Below are positions 14,826-17,156 of a stretch of 17,156 bases of DNA, one piece after another. How positions within the stretch are numbered: position 1 is the stretch's first letter; each line of letters starts with the position of its first letter. The stretch comes from Anaerolineales bacterium (GTDB lineage: Bacteria; Chloroflexota; Anaerolineae; 4572-78; J111), in contig JAAUSP010000102.1 of NCBI GenBank assembly GCA_012032575.1, positions 1 to 17,156 of the forward strand, read 5' to 3'. The notes beneath the pieces are model-generated. The model was not told the origin of the DNA, searched no databases, and saw only the letters and a program-made list of their open reading frames with translations. Both the position numbers and the translations under genes were made by a program.

Positions 14826-16800
14826 TTATTTTCTTGGGGTTGCCTTAATGCCGTACCAATATTTAAACAAGACGCTCCGCTGATACACCAGCCACTCGAT
14901 GACCAACAAAATCAAGGCACCGAGGGCCAGGGGTCGCCACCACTCCTGATGGGCCGGGGGAAGAGAGGCCGCGAGCGGGTTGGTTTCAGCCGGTGCGGTC
15001 AAATCCAGCTCAGGCTGAGGAGCGATGGTTGATTCGACCGGGTTGAAGAAGTTAACGGCGAAGCGGGTTGACTCGACTTTGCCGTCCGCTGCCTCCGAAG
15101 TCAAAGTGTACAAACCGGGCTGGGTGGCAGGCGGCAGGCTGACCCGTCCCGCTGCCGGGGTCAGGGCGGTTTCAATGCCATCGGGTGTGGTCAGGCGCAG
15201 GCGTTCCACTTGAGCCGGAAGCGAGACCGACAAACCCTCACCCACGCCAAGCTCCGGCGGGATAAAAACACCCGCGCCGGGGCCAGGTAGTTGAGCAGAT
15301 TGGCGACCAGGATGGGAAAGGCCGGGCGCAGGGGCAAATCGGACTGCTGCAAGCTGAAGGCTAAAACGACGATGCGGCGGGCTTCGTTTTCTCCGGCCAG
15401 AAGAAGGGGAAGGTTGGAAGGTTGGAAGGTTGGAAGGTTGGAAGGTTCGATTGCGGCAGAAACAATGGTGCGGCCCCAGGTAGTTGGGGAGAGGACGGTG
15501 GTGGTGAGGATTTGGGTGGTGGAGAGGTCAACGTTTTGCAAGAGCGGCTGGTCTGTCTGAGCGGGCTGGATGGCAGGATTGGCTGTCTGGCCGAGCACCT
15601 CGAACAGGCCGGGGATTGAAGTTGGTGGAGCAATGAAGAGCAGGTTGCCGGGGGGCAGTGGGTCCGGGATGTAGAGTCGAAGATGTGGAGGGTTGGGGGG
15701 GTGGAAGGTTGGAAGGTTGGAAGGTTGGTCTGCCAGTCTTCGGGGTTGATAATGGTCAGGGTGAGATTGTTGCCCGATGGTTGAGAACCGAGCAGGTTCA
15801 AGGCGGTTTGCAAAAAGAAGTTGCCGGAGGTTACTAGCGTTGCGGCGACGGGTTCGGATGGGTGAACGACGAGCCATGCCCGATCATCGAGGGAGAGGGC
15901 GTCGGTTTCAGCCGGGTTGAGGGCGGCTTCGACGGTTTGGGCGGAGGCGGGCAGGTTTTCGACAAGCTGCTCGACGTGGCCGCCGGGGGGCAGGTCCAGA
16001 TCAAAGGCGGTGAAAGGCGCACCGTCCACCAGCAGGGTCAGGCGGCGCTGGGCCGGTTGATTGCCATAGTTGCTGGCCTGCACAAATAAAGTTGCGGTCC
16101 CATCTTTACCAGAAGTGACAGTCAGGGCGCTGACGGCCTGGTTGGCGTCACTTGCGCCAAACGGGATAAAGCGCAGCGGGGCCGCCAACCGTTCGGGGAG
16201 CTGCACTGCCCCATCGGACAGGAGGATGATTTCAGCGCCGGGTTCGCGGGCGACAATGGCCTCGGCCAGAGACAGGGCCGGGGCCAGATCGCTGTTGAGA
16301 GCCGTAGGTTGGACGGCGGTCAGGGCGTCCAATGCCTGCCGCCGGTCCTGACTGGCCGAAACCAGGGTGTCCACTTGACCCCCAGCGGCAGCCATGAGGG
16401 TCACGCGGGCGTCGTCGGGCAGGTTGGTTATCACATCGCGGGCGGCGGCTTGGGCGGCGTCGAGACGGGTCTGGCCGCTGTCACCGCCGTCGGTGGCGGA
16501 CATACTGGCCGAGGTGTCGAGAATGAGCACGACGGTTTGCCCGACCACACCGGCGGCCTGGGTGGCGGGTCGAGCCAGGGCCAGAATGAGGAATAACATA
16601 AAAAGAAGCTGCAACAACAACAGCAGATTCCGGCGCAGTTTTTGCCAGGGCGCATTGGCTTCGACATCGCGGACAAAGCGCTGCCACAGGTAGGTACTGG
16701 AGACGAGATGATCCTGCCGGCGCAGTTTGAGCAGATACAGGGCGATAATCGGCGGGAGAAGGGCGAGCAGGGCCAGAGCGAGTGGGGTGAGGAGGGTCAT
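14826..16800 (-). CDS. BatA-like VWA membrane protein, frame broken near 15700 and 15268
   Basis: Membrane protein with an aerotolerance-regulator (BatA-type) N-terminus and one VWA domain. Residues 1-24 and about 58-76 are membrane helices around LKLRRQDHLVSSTYLWQRFV, the BatA signature. VWA follows with MIDAS DTSAS at 95-99 and ILLSDG later. It reads well to INPEDWQT, then meets the GGAAGGTT tract at 15702-15725, after which the proper frame is one base off (PPHLRLYIPDPLPPGNLLFI...). A second insert of the repeat at 15408-15447 adds SNLPTFQPSNLP in front of LLLAGENEARRIVVLAFSLQ. The third frame starts at a run of five A (15266-15270): YLAPARVFF / IPPELGVGEGLSVSLPAQVE. The end has a membrane helix (LALGALILLVIEWLVY) and a short basic tail. 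Restored length is about 658 residues. Its ATG overlaps the DUF58 stop as ATGA, so the two are translationally coupled. Confidence 0.85.
15408..15447. repeat. Five tandem GGAAGGTT units inside the BatA-like gene
   Basis: Five perfect 8-bp units. On the coding (minus) strand the unit AACCTTCC encodes an endlessly repeating 8-residue NLPTFQPS in any of its three frames. The other strand encodes GRLEGWKV, also without stops. The tract interrupts a conserved segment between IVSAA and LLLAGE. Confidence 0.92.
15702..15725. repeat. Three tandem GGAAGGTT units next to a G7 run, at a frame break
   Basis: Three perfect 8-bp units follow GTT-GGGGGGG-T (seven G at 15694-15700) and degenerate GGAGGGTT. 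The coding frame upstream (to DWQT) and downstream (PPHLRLY...) differ by one base across this tract. Eight bases equal two modulo three, so gain of one unit or loss of one G gives the same change. Confidence 0.88.
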
Positions 16801-17093
16801 TTGAGGAGACCTCGCTGGCGGAGGAAGGTGAAGATGAATTCTTCAAAAGGGGTGTCGGTGGTGACAGGGACGTAAGTGATGTTACGTTTGCTGCACCAGT
16901 CGCGGATTTCGGTTTGCCAGGCGGCCAGACCGGCTTTGTAGCGGGCCAGGCTTTCGTAATCGGCGGTGATTTCGACGGCGTGGCCGGTTTCGGCGTCAAG
17001 CAGGCGCAGGTCGCCGGTCAGCGGCGGGTCTACCTCGTCGGGAGAGAGGAGGTGGATCAGGCTGATTTCGAAGCGGCGGGAGACGTAAAGCGT
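16797..17093 (-). CDS. DUF58-domain protein, C-terminal fragment
   Basis: The C-terminal end of a DUF58 (VWA-related) protein, partner of MoxR ATPases. It reads SRRFEISLIHLLSPDEVDPP, then LTGDLRLLDAETGHAVEITA, DYESLARYKAGLAAWQTEIR, DWCSKRNITYVPVTTDTPFE, EFIFTFLRQRGLLK and stop. This is the typical tail, with the DPPLTGDLRL and TDTPFEEF motifs. The stop TGA (16799-16797) overlaps the BatA-like ATG. Upstream, a TAA at 17094-17096 closes the frame where the domain should continue, and the sequence turns G-rich. The real gene therefore either has another indel here or is interrupted by the repeat at the edge. No start codon is present in this piece. Confidence 0.85.
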   Translation of the reverse strand, partial: TLYVSRRFEISLIHLLSPDEVDPPLTGDLRLLDAETGHAVEITADYESLARYKAGLAAWQTEIRDWCSKRNITYVPVTTDTPFEEFIFTFLRQRGLLK

Positions 17094-17112
17094 TTAAGCT
17101 ATCGGCCCAAAC

Positions 17113-17149
17113 TGGAGCAGGGGGCGGGGAGCAGGGGGCGGGGGAGGAG
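17113..17149. repeat. G-rich GGAGCAGGGGGCGG repeat at the window edge
   Basis: Two near-copies of GGAGCAGGGGGCGG followed by GGGGAGGAG. There are several G4-5 runs, so it could form a G-quadruplex. It stands where the DUF58 coding sequence should continue. Confidence 0.6.
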
Positions 17150-17156
17150 TCAAACA

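Noticed and set aside
15291..15619. Plus-strand open frames with GRLEGWKV repeats
   Set aside because: They are the antisense reading of the GGAAGGTT tandem repeat inside the BatA-like gene.
15408..15725. CRISPR-like array
   Set aside because: Units are 8 bp, contiguous and without spacers. This is a simple tandem repeat.
15191..15877. Separate 228-residue protein on the minus strand
   Set aside because: It is the middle part of the BatA-like protein between two frame breaks; its first and last residues are out-of-frame read-through.

Overview
The window reads as a piece of a Chloroflexota-type genome (Anaerolineae/Caldilineae-like). This rests on overall gene style: a DUF58 - BatA-type VWA - double-VWA/amidotransferase-like gene train, a stand-alone sortase, AGXT2-type and ornithine aminotransferases, and abundant short interspersed repeats. 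No rRNA or other phylogenetic marker was available to test it, so the placement is inference.

Layout. The left edge holds the C-terminal part of a Gfo/Idh/MocA oxidoreductase (+). It converges on a minus-strand group: an AGXT2-like class III aminotransferase (2343-3647), a PAPS-type sulfotransferase (1482-2318) 24 bp downstream, and a YvbH-type PH-domain protein (754-1379). A plus-strand lipoprotein with a clan GH-A glycosidase fold follows (3823-5036). Next come ornithine aminotransferase (minus, 5283-6488) and, divergently, uvrA (plus, 6702-9703), which ends in a strong intrinsic terminator. A sortase (ORF 10045-10803) and uridine kinase (11057-11695) follow on the plus strand. The right third is a minus-strand operon read from the right edge: DUF58 tail, BatA-like VWA membrane protein, and a large double-VWA membrane protein with a glutamine-amidotransferase-like domain. 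A MoxR ATPase would be expected beyond the right edge.

Reading-frame breaks. Six genes carry at least one frame break and the edge genes may carry more. The frame arithmetic fits a net loss of one base in every internal case (near 1194, 4368, 7294, 13206, 15268 and 15700), several at homopolymers. uvrA and the YvbH-like gene are otherwise fully conserved on both sides of the break. The simplest reading is residual indel error from a long-read assembly, not pseudogenes, so broken genes are annotated as single CDSs. The break near 15700 is special because it lies in an 8-bp tandem repeat, where gain of one unit would give the same frame change.

Repeats are the other theme. At least five families are present: (1) a ~150 bp palindromic element in two inverted copies flanking rocD-uvrA; (2) a GTCATTYCGA...-type inverted element in two full copies and one half copy; (3) a TGCGTGATACGTGAT-type palindrome in two copies; (4) 8-bp tandem repeats sitting inside coding sequence (GGAAGGTT in the BatA-like gene, GAGGCGAA in uvrA); (5) a G-rich repeat at the right edge. 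No CRISPR array, phage gene, transposase or tRNA was recognised.
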